64,000 nucleotides of DNA from Parietaria judaica (lineage: Eukaryota; Streptophyta; Magnoliopsida; Rosales; Urticaceae), in the NCBI GenBank assembly GCA_954871525.1, contig OX940861.1, positions 11,516,842-11,580,841 of the forward strand, given 5' to 3'. The notes beneath the pieces were generated by a model. That model was given only the letters and a program-made list of their open reading frames with translations. It was not told the origin of the DNA and searched no databases. Below are positions 43,727 to 55,523 of the stretch, one piece after another; the stretch's first letter is position 1, and every line of letters begins with the position of its first letter. The position numbers and the translations under genes were made by a program.

Positions 43727-46700
43727 CTAATCAACCAAACGATATCGTCTAGGATCTGTGATATTGATCCTCCAATGCCCATTTTGCAAGCCCTTCTTGC
43801 TGGCCAAACCCCTGTCCCATTCCAGCTCGATCCGCCGCCGCTTCGTGAGCCTGCAATGCCTCTGCAGCCGCTCGTCCATGGCGTCGTGAACAACCCACCA
43901 CCTCCGGTGCGCCACGTCCGACGCGTACACAAAGCTGTCTTCTTTGTCCCAATTGCAATCATAGTCCCTAATATCACCATCAATTTAAGTGTCTTTTCAA
44001 AATCTTATTTTTTGGGCTAAATCCAGTAACCGAAACCATATTCCGGGTACATTTTTCACGGGATATTAAAAGCGGTTCAGGGGATATGAGAATCCGAGAC
44101 CGGTTAGTAGGTATCAATAATCCACATTTTAGTCCAAAGTTGACTTTGTATATTTTTACAATGTCATGAATAATATATAATATATATTTTATTTAGAATA
44201 AATAACTCCCGAGTTCCGGTTTTTGTTTTAAATATGAATTACGGTTTTAAGTTCGGGTTTAACTAGAAAACCGGTATACTGAACTCGGATTAAGCTACTT
44301 ATGCTTAATGAAAATTAGGGAATTTGCGGCAAAAAGTGTCCAATGTTAGAAAAAAAAAATTGCGGCATATTCTTATAATTTTTTGTGTGTGGCAATAATA
44401 CCCAATCTCTTATCCGTGATCATATTACTGGAAGAAACAGTACCTGTAGCAGAGCCAAGGCTTCCAGCCCAAGTAGTGGACGGCCAAGAGCTGGGGCGGG
44501 TCGGCGCCGAAGAGCTCGTTCTTGACGGCGACCTGGTTGGTAGAATTATCAGGGAAGTTCTTTAGGAAGTTGACCCGCCTCGGCACCCGGTGCCACCACA
44601 CGAACATCTCGTTGAGGAAACCCTGGTCGCCGCCGTTGTAGGACATGACGGTCCTCCGTGACTCCATGAAAACGCGGAACGTGCATTCGCAGGGCTCGAT
44701 GACCATGACACCGGAGTTGAAGAGCGAGAAGTCGTTCCCGACGGCGGTGATCTGCGGAAAGCGGAAGAGGACGTCGAGGCTGCGCAGCGCCACGATGTCG
44801 GCGTCCACGAACACGACCTTGTCGTAGTCGGTGAGCTGCCAGAGCCGGAACTTGCTGTAGTTGTACTCGTTGTACGAGCCCTTCTCTGCGTTCGGGTTGC
44901 GGATGCGCTCGATGAGGCGCAGCTGCCAGCCCGCGGCTGCCAGCACAGCGAGCTTGGAGCGCGAGATGGAGGCGTCGTGGAGGAGGAGGAGGTCGCGCTG
45001 CGTGCCGGTGGCGAGGAGGCTCTGCGCAAGCGTGGTGGCGCCGCACACGTAAGCCTCCGAGGAGTGGAGCACCGTCGCGTAGGCCTCGCGCTTCGGGCTT
45101 GCCTTCACGCTCGGGATCTTGTTTACGTCGTACACTTCGTCGATTCCTGTACGGCAATACTTGTCGTTTTTAACCATTTTTCGTCGTTTACTACTAAAAA
45201 TATAAATATTTATTGTACGGTGCATCAAGAAGCGCCTGTAGCTCAGTGGATAGAGCGTCTGTTTCCTAAGCAGAAAGTCGTAGGTTCGACCCCTACCTGG
45301 CGCGCTTTCTCACGAGTCATATAATTTACCATATAATAAACAATTTAACTTTTTTCTGTTTATTTTATTTTAAATATATGATTTTTTTTGCTGTTTAATT
45401 GAATAATAGGAATAATTATGAATTATGACCTTAAAACCCACCAAGAATATTAGTTTATTATTCTGGTACCAAACGTTCACCGTACCATTTTAGTTGCTTT
45501 TTCCTTAAGAAAAAAATAACATAAAATAATAATAAGCTGGTTTGTTAATTTATCGCACTGCATTTAACTACCATATTACCTTAATAATAATTAATAAATG
45601 TGTGAACACATGTATCATGCACAATTATATGTTATCGAATACCAATAATACGAATGTAAGAGTGAACACATATACATATTAACTATTTTATATTATATGT
45701 TATATACTAAAGGATTAATCACGGCAAACATACCTAAAGTTTGGTCAAAGAACTCGCGCGTACTCAAAGTTTAAAAGTAGTGACAAAAGTACCTAAAATC
45801 GTATTTGGGGCGTTGACCACTTCATTATCGTAACACAATATTTAAAAATTGTATCTAAAATAACTGGAAAAGTAGAAACAAGACCAGATATAATTTGATT
45901 ATTATGATCAAATCCAAAATCTTTGTAGATAGAGCCAATCATTAGGTCCCAGCCATGGGGCGAATGGAATCCTATAAATAAATCCGTTAATAAAAGAATA
46001 AAAAAAGTTTTATTGTGTCGCTTAAATTATATATAAATTCTTGAAGACAAGAGTTACAACAAGAGTTAACTTACCCGTTAACTCTGGCCACGTGGACAAA
46101 CGTGGGTTGCTGACATAACAATTTTTTGCCACGTGAACGAGCCCAATTATGGGTTTAATTCGTTGTTTTGTCGTAAACGGGGCTGATGTGGGCTCGTCCA
46201 CGTGACAAAAAATTACTATGTCAGCAACCCACGTTTGTTCACGTGGCCAGAGTTAACGGGGAAGTTAACTGCGTTACGACAATGAAGTGGTCAATGCCCC
46301 AAATATGACTTTGGGTATTTTTGCCATCACTTTAGACTTTGGATACACGAACGGTTCTTTACCAAACTTTGAGTATTTTTACCGTCAATAACCCTGTACT
46401 AAAAGTCTAAATCCAAGTTAGTCAACGCGGCATATTAGGACATGGAAACAAGTTACTGTATGAGTATTATTCTACGTACCTTGACCCCAAAGAGGGAGAG
46501 CCAACTTGCAGGACCCGATCGGCAAAGCGAGCTTCTGCTCGAGCCCGGTGATCCGCGGCCGGTAGAGCCACCAGTCTCCCTCCCTCTTAACCAAATCGCT
46601 GCACCTGAAGAGCTCCATCATGGGCCTGCACTTGCTCCAGAACACCACCTTCGTCTCCTTCTTGGAAACCCACTCTCGCTTCGCTCTCTTCACTGCCAGA

Positions 46701-47534
46701 TTCGCCACGATCAGGTGCAGTTGCAGCCGGAACACGTCCCGTCTCGCCTCCACGTCGCATGGAAGCTTGGCCACGATCACATCCATGTCATTGCTGTAGC
46801 GGCGGAAGTCCGGCATTGGAATCTCGGGGCACGTGGGGACCTCTGTCTCTTCTTCCTCGTCGATCCACTCGGGGAAGAGGTCTTCCCACTTGAAGTTCTC
46901 GGTCACTCTCTCGAAGTTGAACGCTACCGTTTCTCCCAAATCTTTCCATTCCCCGACGGCTTCTTCGTCCATGTTCACCATGCCGATCTTCTTCCTCTTT
47001 CCTTTCCCCAACCATTTTACTAGGAAGCTTGGAAGTTTCGACTCTATGCTCGTTACAGCAGTCACGTTCGCCATGTTGATGCCATCGTTGTCCGTGACCG
47101 TGCTCTCGTGACTTATCAAGTTATTGGGTTCCTCCAATACTGCCTTCACTTTGATGCCATTGATATCTTCCTGAAACACGATCAATAATGATTTACGCGG
47201 GGTTTAGACGTATCACGAGATTTCATCTTTACTCACTAATCTTGTATCGTGGATTCTGATATCGTGTTAAGTACGACGATCTTATAAAATCAAGTGGCAA
47301 TCAGATGAACTTATGAGGAGGAGTTTAGGCTCACCTTACCTTGTGGCAATCTCGAAAGGAGCATCGAACAATGGCGATGCCATTCTCATGATAAGCCGAG
47401 TGCGATGGCCGGAGAAGAAGAGCGACATAGATGACCGCGAAGAAAGCAAGGAAAACCAGGTTGATTCGGATGACCAGGGCCTTAGAAGGCACGGCCTTCA
47501 TGAGCCTCTGAGGGAAGCCGATCCTTTCAACCAT
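43727..47534 (-). CDS. GUX-type xylan alpha-glucuronosyltransferase (GT8, PGSIP family)
   Basis: Minus-strand exons 47534-47340, 47170-46480, 45146-44444 and 43967-43727. All have GT/AG borders and join in phase to 609 aa. The N-terminus has one membrane anchor (residues about 18-41, [20 protein letters not shown]), as in Golgi type II glycosyltransferases, then [10 protein letters not shown]. The GT8 domain carries the metal-binding DxD ([10 protein letters not shown], residue about 410), [33 protein letters not shown] and [18 protein letters not shown]. Members add glucuronic acid to xylan in the Golgi; the old name is plant glycogenin-like starch initiation protein. GUX2 is favoured by its TIC22 neighbour. 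The 1.3-kb second intron holds a tRNA gene and a fold-back element. The gene appears intact. Confidence 0.92.
45232..45304 (+). tRNA. tRNA-Arg (CCT)
   Basis: 73 bases fold as a full cloverleaf: acceptor GCGCCTG/CTGGCGC (one T-T mismatch), D-arm GCTC...GAGC, anticodon arm TCTGT-TTCCTAA-GCAGA with anticodon CCT, and T-arm GTAGG-TTCGACC-CCTAC. Internal A and B boxes are intact. It has no encoded CCA, as expected for a nuclear gene. It lies on the opposite strand within the second intron of the GUX gene, about 85 bp from exon 3. Confidence 0.96.
45711..46395. mobile_element. Fold-back (inverted-repeat) element inside the GUX intron
   Basis: About 685 bp whose ends are inverted repeats: AGGATTAATCACGGCAAACA at the left against AGGGTTATTGACGGTAAAAA, the right end read on the minus strand. 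The middle holds paired CACGTGGACAAACGTGGGTT and AACCCACGTTTGTTCACGTG around a hairpin. TACTAA occurs at both edges (45705-45710 and 46397-46402) as a possible part of a target-site duplication. No coding sequence. MULE-like MITE is the best guess. Confidence 0.75.
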
Positions 47535-47716
47535 GTTGATCTCTTCAACTTGTCCCCCGCCAAAAGTGATATATATTCTACTATTCTAACCTATGATTAC
47601 AAGTGCATATATATAAATATATATATATATATATTTTATATGTGTGTGTGTTGTGATGAATATCGAAGTGGTTAGGAATTAGCGAACGTAGAGTAAAACT
47701 TAAAGAATGTCGCACC

Positions 47717-47726
47717 ATTTATAGAG
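47717..47726 (-). promoter_or_regulatory. Candidate TATA box of the GUX gene
   Basis: CTATAAATGG on the minus strand, about 185 bp upstream of the ATG at 47534. Good match to the plant TATA consensus and a sensible distance. Confidence 0.55.
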
Positions 47727-47734
47727 CAACAAGT

Positions 47735-49066
47735 GGCATTTCCTTCATTCAGAGACATGATTGATCGGAGAGAACAAGTGGAATGCAAAATTCGAAAGTA
47801 TGGCTTAAGCTTATAATGTTGAATTTCCCGATATGCCCTTTGTGCTCTTTCTTCGTGTTAGTAAGATTAGATAGGTTGATTTGGTCTGTTCACCTAGCTC
47901 GTGAAAGTTATGGTATTAAGTTAAAGACATTGTACTTAGCGTTAAACTTTGTGATTAGGAAAGAAAATCAGTAATGTAGAAGCCAAGGCAGTGACAAAAT
48001 GGTAAATAAATAGTGAAGAAATTAGGTTTTGGGAATCTTCATAGAGGGACGGCTTTCTCTCCAACTACTACTCGGTTAGGCCGTCAATTTCAAACATGCA
48101 ATACAATGTCGTTTATGCATTTTGAATTAACATTTCTCTCCATCCTATTTTAATCGTGGAAAATCAACATTATTCAATTTAAAATGTATTTTTTTATTCA
48201 CTAAGGTCGAATATCACACACCAAAATCTTATAAAATGATACTAGAAGATAGTCTGGTAAGCGATCATAGTTCTGTTGATTAGTCTACCTCTTATTTCTT
48301 CTCAACCAGAGGTGGAAGTGGGCCCATACCAAGCTCATTAGCCAAGCAATTATTGATTAAATTCATTTAATTAATAATGCCCTACTATGATAATTAATGA
48401 TGATATAGTAGCTCCATTACATTGTCGGTGTAATGATCAGCAACACTACCATTGATGATACAAGTGTTTCTATGCAGGTGAGTGCGTTGACCGACTGAGA
48501 TCATTGTCAACTGTGTCATTATGCTTATGGTAATTCTCATGGTAATTAATCCATTTAGGATGTGATAAACATTAAGATATTATAACCAATGAAAAAAAAA
48601 ACATTAATTCAAGTTCAAATTGAACTGTACAGATATGGTGATTACTAAGGGTTCTTCTCTCTCTTCTCTTCCTCAAAAGCTCAGTCGTTTACAACCTTTT
48701 TTCATACCAGCTGCAGAGGGCAAAAGGTTAGATGTTAAAGTCCAAAATCTGAATATGTATTTATATATATACAGTAGAATCTCGTAAAATTAATACTCGA
48801 TAAATTAATAACTTGGATAAAATAATATTTTTGTATGGTCCCGACTCTAGATGACATTACTCAATTTTACCTCGATAATATAATAAAATTCTTTGGTCCC
48901 AACAATATCAATTTATAGAGGTTTTATTGTATATATATAGGATATATATATAGAGAGAGAAATTGCCCAGAATCTATGGACTCACTAGATAATTGTGAGC
49001 CATGGGAAATGCGATGAACTCACAGCTTCAATAGGTTCAGTTTTGTCTTTGCCATGCCCCATTTCT
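47735..49066. other. Intergenic region between GUX and TIC22
   Basis: Apart from a MITE near 48.8 kb, no gene is seen in this AT-rich stretch. The right end should contain the TIC22 3' UTR. Confidence 0.5.
48772..48929. mobile_element. hAT-like MITE
   Basis: 158 bp with imperfect terminal inverted repeats CAGTAGAATCTC and GAGGTTTTATTG. The interior has ATTAATACTCGATAAATTAA and TGGTCCC, like a widespread plant MITE family that begins CAGTA and ends TACTG. TATATATA flanks both sides and could be an 8-bp target-site duplication, although the surrounding repeat makes that uncertain. Confidence 0.65.
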
Positions 49067-49199
49067 TCATTTTTTACTCACAGCTTCAATGTGCTGGGAG
49101 TGACTTTTGCCTGGTGGAATAAAAATCAAATCTTCCCAACCCGAATTCTTCTCGCTTATCTGCATTAACATTTGATCCATATCAACGTTTTAATATATT

Positions 49200-49235
<36 letters not shown>

Positions 49236-51042
49236 CTACATTAATCAGACCAAATACCTCCATCTTCCGCAAAACATCTTCCAGACTCCCAGTCTGATCG
49301 AAGAAGTGAATTAGCAATTAGTATGATGTTATTAGCAAAGAATGTAATTTAGCAAGTGAAAGGGTAGAAAAGTAATTTAGCAAGTGATATTACCAGAATA
49401 TGATGAGACCCTTTTGATGCCCTAGAGACCTTACTTAGCTCTTTTTCTATGTCTTCCTGAACATAAGCAAACAAATAAATACAAATCAGCGACCGAGATA
49501 TTTAAATAAATAGTGAACAAACTTGAGGTACTTAAGAAGCACGGAAATTAGAACCAACCTTAGTAAAGTAAACTGGGCAATAGCGTTTGCTTTTTTTCTT
49601 CACGACCAAAAGGTCAGACTGTAAACAGAAGGATGTAAGATATCGCGAAAATCGTGTACGATTGCCAATTGTTAAGTTGTCACAAAATTATTTTTTTCAT
49701 GCATGTCAAAACCAGATAAGGAGTCTGATTAAGCCGCTTCCAAGCCAAATTTTTAATTCAATGAAAAAAAAAATCAGTATATATACCTGAAAAACAGGAA
49801 CTCCATCAAACCCGTTCCTAGCTTCACTGCTTTTGAGCTAGAACAAGTAAAAATGAATGTTAGACAACCTAAACTATGTCAAAACAAATTTTAATAAATC
49901 CATGTAGACACACATGTGTGTATATATATATATATATATATAGCACCATTAAGAGCGCACTTTGACTGATAATACTTCAAAGCATTTTGTCATCCTATTA
50001 ACTGAAAATACTGCAATTTAATCTGAAAACTAAAAACTAACCTCAAGGGCATTCTTAATCTGGACGGGATCAGGCAAAAACCGGAATGCTATTCCTTCAA
50101 CTTTCAACATATATACCTATACAATTTGGAGAAGTGCCAAATAGTTGTAAATATATGCTTTTATAATTGCGCTGACATGATAAATATTCAACTGTTGTGG
50201 ATGTAAAGGAATAAAATCAATGCTAACATCTGAAGTAGAGACTAATGATATCAGTGGCTAAAGACGCTAACTTTCACTGCATGATCACTTCATTTCTTAT
50301 TGAATTCTGATAGCACTAATGGCAAAGCATCTTTTCATCGATAACGAACCGAGCCAATTCGCGATGATGATCATTACCTGATCGAGCATGATGGGAACGA
50401 CCTTAGCCCCTGTTCTCAATTCCTTTCTTCGCAACTGAACCTGTAATTATCACCAATTAAACCTACCTAAGTCAATACAGCAAGAAATCTATACAAAATC
50501 AGACAAAACTTCAACAATGTATATGTAGTATAACGTAATCTATAACACCACAGAGCTCAATTTCCATAATTCACCAGCTCGGCTACAACCAGTATCACCA
50601 TTGTTTCACGGGAACCAAACAGAGCAGAACTGGAGCTAACCTGAGCGAGAAACGATTCGGCGTCTTCCTGGCGAAAGCAGAGCAGGCTAATCGACTTTGC
50701 ACTGTTGGGATCGGAGATAAGCACGAACTCGTTGTTCGAATTGCTCACCGTATAGACCGCAGTGCCGGCCAACGCTTTCGCCACATAATCCGAACCTAGA
50801 GCGGTAGCGGCTAATGCTGGCTTCGGCTGCGACAGCGACGCGAACAGAGGAGGCGGCGAAGCCAGAGGCAATCGGCGATTCACCGGCGCCGGCCAGTTTG
50901 CGGCTAGGGCTCCGGCGAAGCGCTTCGTGTCGTCGACTCTGGCGGCGAGCTCTGCGCCGAGGCGCAGGCAGTGTTGGTGGACGAAGCTCGAGAGCGATAG
51001 CAGAGGATTGGAGGATGAGGCATAGGGTTTGGGAGACTCCAT
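49067..51042 (-). CDS. TIC22: TIC22, chloroplast protein import component
   Basis: Eight minus-strand exons: 51042-50641, 50440-50378, 50116-50042, 49837-49787, 49618-49559, 49456-49394, 49293-49258 and 49159-49067. Every border is GT/AG and every exon is a whole number of codons; together they give 280 aa, close to the family length. Start MESPKPYASSSNPLL. Family motifs are VYTVSNSNNEFVLISDP, LLCFRQEDAESFLAQ, AKVVPIMLDQVYMLKVEG, AFRFLPDPVQIKNALE, GFDGVPVFQSDLLVVKKK, KRYCPVYFTKEDIEKELSK, TGSLEDVLRKME and SGWEDLIFIPPGKSHSQH. TIC22 is a peripheral protein of the chloroplast intermembrane space that helps preproteins pass from the TOC to the TIC complex. No lesion was found. Confidence 0.94.
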
Positions 51043-51694
51043 GGATGTGCAGCAACGGAAGATATCGCCGTTCGGTGTTTACTATTGGACTAAAGTGTAG
51101 CTTGGAGTGGAGTGAGGCTCTTTTGGCAAAAATACCAAGAAGTTTTTTTTAAAAAAGAAGGGGATTATCAGTAAACATTTACTCGGTATTACACAATTAC
51201 GACCATAACTTTTTACTTTGTACCGTTTGCCTCTTGATTTTTTTTTTTCAATTTATCTTTTTGCTCTTTGAATTGAAATAAATTGCAAAAAGCCTTCTTT
51301 GGGATTTCATTTAGAAGCAAATTAAATTGCTAAAAGACCTCATTTGGGATTTCATTCAAATTCATACCCTTAAAAACCCCCTGCTAAGAAACATGAATAG
51401 TGCCGAAGGAGGATATGTTTTTTTTATGAAATCCACTTAAAGTCATTCTTGCAAAAAAGCCCTTTAGAAACATACCCTCTAAATACCCACTATGAAGAAA
51501 CAAAAACACTATTCGGGAAGGGTATGAACCTAAATGAAAACCCAAATAAGGCTATTCCTGCAAAAAAAACCCCTCTAATTTTTTTTAAGAGTTAACTACG
51601 ACATAAGTACGTACAAGTTATTTAAAACCTCACTTATATTCCTATTTTTTTTTATCGCGCATTAGTATACAATGTACACAAAAGTATCTTCCTT
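51043..51694. promoter_or_regulatory. TIC22 upstream region
   Basis: AT-rich after the first 100 bp, with two similar AAAAAGCCCT-type phrases (about 51290-51380 and 51450-51560) that look like a degenerate duplication. No clear TATA box was identified. Confidence 0.35.
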
Positions 51695-52400
51695 TGGTTT
51701 CAAATCATTTTTTTAGTTATTGGTGTTGACGTAGTTTCCCACCTCAATTAGTCAATACGACTTGTGAGTGTATGATATTTTGAATATAGAGTTTGTGGAA
51801 TTCGATCCTTCACGTTGCAATATCTCGGGCACTCTGCACGTATAGATATATGTATATATATATAAGCAAGTAAATGAGACGAGGGCTTTTTTATAGAGGT
51901 TCGTCCCAAGGCAGTAGTTGACTACGTTCTTTGTTAGTTTGTTGCGACAATGAAGATGGACGGGCAGCTAGGCAGCAAATCACGTCTAAGAAGAGAGAAG
52001 GAAGAGAAGAAGTAGAGAAAATACAAGGGAAACTCTCATTAGAGTTTGGTTTCAAATCATTTTTTTAGTTATTGGTGTTAACGTAGTTTCCCACTTCAAT
52101 TAGTCAATACGACTTGTGAGTGTATGATATTTTGAATATAGAGTTTGTGGAATTCGATCCTTCACGTTGCAATCTCTCGGGCACTCCGCACGTATAGATA
52201 TATGTATATATATATATAAGCAAGTAAATGAGACTAGGGCTTTTTTATAGAGATTCGTCTCAAGGCAGTAGTTGACTACGTTCTCTGTTAGTTTGTTGCG
52301 ACAATGAAGATGGACAGGCAGCTAGACAGCAAATCACGTCTAAGAAGAGAGAAGGAAGAGAAGAAGTAGAGAAAATACAAGGGAAACTCTCAATAGACAA
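51695..52400. repeat. ~350-bp tandem duplication at the edge of Tat element 3
   Basis: Bases about 51695-52043 and 52047-52398 are near-identical. Shared landmarks are GTAGTTTCCCAC, CAATTAGTCAATACGACTTG, GGAATTCGATCCTTCACGTT and ATGAAGATGGAC.GGCAGCTAG. They differ by scattered substitutions only. Confidence 0.9.
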
Positions 52401-52933
52401 AAATGTCGGAAAGGAAAACTCTCGATGTATTATCTCAGAAGCTGTGTGTGTGTTGATCTCTGGCCGAGCTTGGTATTTATAGGCTTCAAATCTTCCCGTT
52501 GGACTTTCTGGAATCTTGGAGTCGTTCTTCCGAGCTGACTGGGTTTACTAGCTCGCGTTGTTGACACGTTCCCCACGACTGCGCGTTCTACGCCGAGCTG
52601 GATTCTTGACCAGATAGATCAGTTGAGGATTTGACTTCGTGCTCCTGGTCTTCCATCCATTTTGAATTGGTGAGGTCGGATAGGAAATATGACAATTTTG
52701 CCCTTCCTTTCTCCTGAATGATGACGGATAGCTTTTGGGCTTTGGGGCGGATAGCTTTTGAGCTTTGGGCCTTGCGACAACTAGGTTTCCTGATAGGCTT
52801 TGGGCCTCGCAAGTGGGCTTTTATGAATATTAATATCCTTTTAAGCATTTTATTTATTTAATTACAAATTTAATTAATTCATAACTTTATGCTATATTTT
52901 GTATTAAATAAACAACGAATTTGCACATCAACA
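52047..52933 (-). repeat. 3' LTR of Tat element 3 (left border unresolved)
   Basis: The right end is clear: ...CACATCAACA at 52933 abuts a polypurine tract. A minus-strand TATA box (CTATAAATACC, about 52473-52482) marks its promoter. The left border could be in either copy of the tandem duplication (TGTTGACG near 51725 or TGTTAACG near 52075), so the LTR may begin as early as 51.7 kb. Confidence 0.6.
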
Positions 52934-52950
52934 GTTAGCCCCTACTATAA
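52934..52950 (-). other. Polypurine tract of Tat element 3
   Basis: Minus strand TTATAGTAGGGGCTAAC directly next to the LTR end, equivalent to the GGGGGACTAAC tract of element 1. Confidence 0.65.
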
Positions 52951-53328
52951 AAAATACAAAGTATATTTTATAGTATAATCTCGATGAAATCATGTAAAAT
53001 TCGTGCCGGACATAATTAATTAAATTCATGACTTTTGCCGCAAATTTATATAATCCGGACAGGATTTTGGATAATTTCGAGAATATATGAAAGGGATAGG
53101 ATCTTTGAAACTGTAATCGTCGTTTCGAGTTTTGGACGGGAACAATTATGACACGTGTCCTAATTTGCAAAGTTCGAAGAGAATAAACTCTTCGCATTCT
53201 CCTGACACACAATTGTCACTTTGACTACGTTGACGTGTCCCGGATAGCGTGCTAATCTTAACTGTAGGATGAGGTTTGTTGTGAATTTCAAGGAAACCCT
53301 AGCTGTAGGATTATCGACAATTTTCAAG

Positions 53329-53336
53329 TATAAATA
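53329..53336 (+). promoter_or_regulatory. Plus-strand TATA box for the antisense ORF of Tat element 3
   Basis: TATAAATA about 400 bp upstream of the extra ORF start, in the opposite direction to the element's own genes. A telo-box-like AAACCCTAG (53293-53301) lies just upstream, and a pyrimidine-rich leader (TCTTTCTCTC) follows. This looks like an independent pol II promoter. Confidence 0.55.
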
Positions 53337-53734
53337 CTCGAGTGCACACCATTAATTGGTCACGTCTTTTCAACCTACCCAGCCCACGTTCCCACGAAGG
53401 TAACTGCTCTTTCTCTCTTTCTCCTATTTATAATATGTCTTGCATTCGAATTTCATTTTTGAGACTTTAGAGAGAGAAGTTTAAGCTTTAGAGAGAGATA
53501 CTCTGCACTACGCTCGCCTATTCATCTTCTTCATCATCTTCGTTGTTCGGCCCTGTTATCTAGGGGTTTTCCAGGTTCTAAATCCCTTTTCTTCTTTATT
53601 TTGAGTTTTTTCTTGAAGGTTTTTCCCAGATTCTAGGTCGGGTTTATTTTTTGGATTTTCCTCGGTTTTTTCTGGGATTTTTTTTTGGGTTTTTGGTGGT
53701 TTTGGCTAAGTATTTTGTTCTGTTTGTAGAAGTA

Positions 53735-55523
53735 ATGGAAGCATCCAGGCCTAAGGGGCTGAGTTTGAAGACAAAGAGGAAGGCTGCCGAGCAAGCCGGA
53801 GCGTCCAGCTCGGTTCCTCCGACTGCAAAGAAGGTTACGGCCAGCTTAATAATGGCCGTCGAGGTTGATTCTCATCAACCGAGGTTGCCTCAAGGGTGGT
53901 CCAGGAGGGAGACGTCGTCAATATCTACCGAGGTTGCCTCAAGGGTGGTCCAGGAGGGAGACGTCGTCAATATCTTTAACGACATGGAGGAAACGTTTAA
54001 GGCGCTCCCACCGGAGAAGGTGCCAGGAGAGAAGGACGCTCCTGCTCCTGCCACTACCCGTCCTATCAAGGACGTGACCTGTCCTTCTAAGGATGTGGTT
54101 CGTCCTCCAAAAGAGGTAGAGGTTGCGGCGAAGCGCCCGGGGGATGGGGGCGAGGCCGAGGCTCAGAATAAACCTAGGAGCGAGGTTGGTCCCAAAGAAG
54201 CTTCCAATGCCTCTGAGAAGGATGAGGGGAAAGAGCCTCATCAAGAGGGTGATCGTTCCAGGGATTCTACCGGGAGTAAGTCAAGAGAGAAGCCCGGCTA
54301 GGGGTCCGGCTTGATGATTGGGAGGAAGGCCGGGGAGGCTGAGTCTCAGAAGGTGGCGAGGGAGAAGGAGATTACTCGGAAAGCCGCGTGCACCTGGTAC
54401 GGGGACAAGGGGCTCCACAAGGCTCCCAAGGTTGTGGCTGGTTTGCTTTGGCGAATCACCAACGGTGGGGTCGGCAGGGTCCCAAAGCATATTGCTGAGA
54501 CGGGGATCTACAAGGCGGTCTCGGTTCTACAAGTCCATGTAAGTTCGGTATTTATTACTTTGTCTTACATGAATTGCTTTTCTAGATTTTGGATACTAAC
54601 TTATCTTTGTTTTATTTAGACGCACAGCTCACAGCCACCATCAATGATATGGTGCTGGACTATGAGGATAGGTTGGACGATCTTAAGGAGGCAGCTGCGG
54701 GGGCGGGTATGACGGAGCAGCTGGATCAGAAAGAGAAGGATTTGCAGGGCACTATAGCGATGATAAAGGCGAGGACTTATCAGCTGTAAGCTTTGAACCT
54801 AAGGCTTACCTCTTCTGAGGCTAGGGCTTAGCAAACACGGTTGAAGACCTCCGGGAAAAACTGAAGAACGTCACCCGGGTGGTGATTGAAGCTGAGGACG
54901 CTCAGGGGAAGGCCGTCATGAATATGGTGCATGCGGATGCGGCCAAAGGACGGGCTGAAGAGGTGGCCAAGAAGAAAGAGGAAGAGGCTGCCGCACTGAA
55001 GGATGACGTTTTGCGCCTCACTGCCGAGTTGGCTAAGGCCAGGTAGCAAGCCCAAGACCAAGAGGCTGAGAAGAATGCTATCCGGACCCGAAACCGCCGA
55101 AGGTTGAAGGAGAGGGATGCGCTGATCGCGTGGTACAAAGGTACGGCCGTCGACAATTACTGCCTTGACTAGGCCGAGGGCTGTCTCGAGCTGGTCCAAC
55201 ACGTGATCGACGGCAAAGTCACCGATTTGGAGGCTGAGAAGGGGATTCTGGAAGGCAACGTTGTCCACTACCAGTCCATTTTGGAAGGGATGCCGGTGCC
55301 GCAGATAGGATCTCCGATCATGTCTCCCGACCAGGATTTGACCGAGCTAGCCCATGCAGATTAGGAAGTTCAGCCCGAGCACCCGGTAGCGAGGATCCCA
55401 CCATCGAGAAGCCCATCACTGAGGATCCTGTCATTGAGGAGCCGCCCGATCATGAAGACCGAACCGAGGAGGAAAACGAGAATATGGCCGAGAAGGCCGA
55501 AGTTGTGGACGGCACTGAAGCTG
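53735..55523 (+). pseudogene. Antisense extra ORF (aORF) of Tat element 3
   Basis: Starts MEASRPKGLSLKTKRKAAEQ at 53735 and is open to a TAG at 54299-54301. The same frame then continues (AACTWYGDKGLHKAPKVVAG, GLLWRITNGGVGRVPKHIAE) to a donor GTAAGT at 54539. After an intron-like gap to about 54619 comes DAQLTATINDMVLDYEDRLD and a long coiled coil (ANTVEDLREKLKNVTRVVIE; AKGRAEEVAKKKEEEAAALK), interrupted by stops near 54780, 55045, 55171 and 55361. Extra ORFs, sense or antisense, between integrase and 3' LTR are known from several plant Tat elements; their function is unknown. The protein is basic and Pro/Ser-rich at the N-terminus and coiled-coil at the C-terminus. Confidence 0.65.

Noticed and set aside
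43675..44020. Three overlapping short ORFs as independent genes
   Set aside because: One frame is the last exon of the GUX gene (RDYDCNW to the stop at 43727); the others are shadows.
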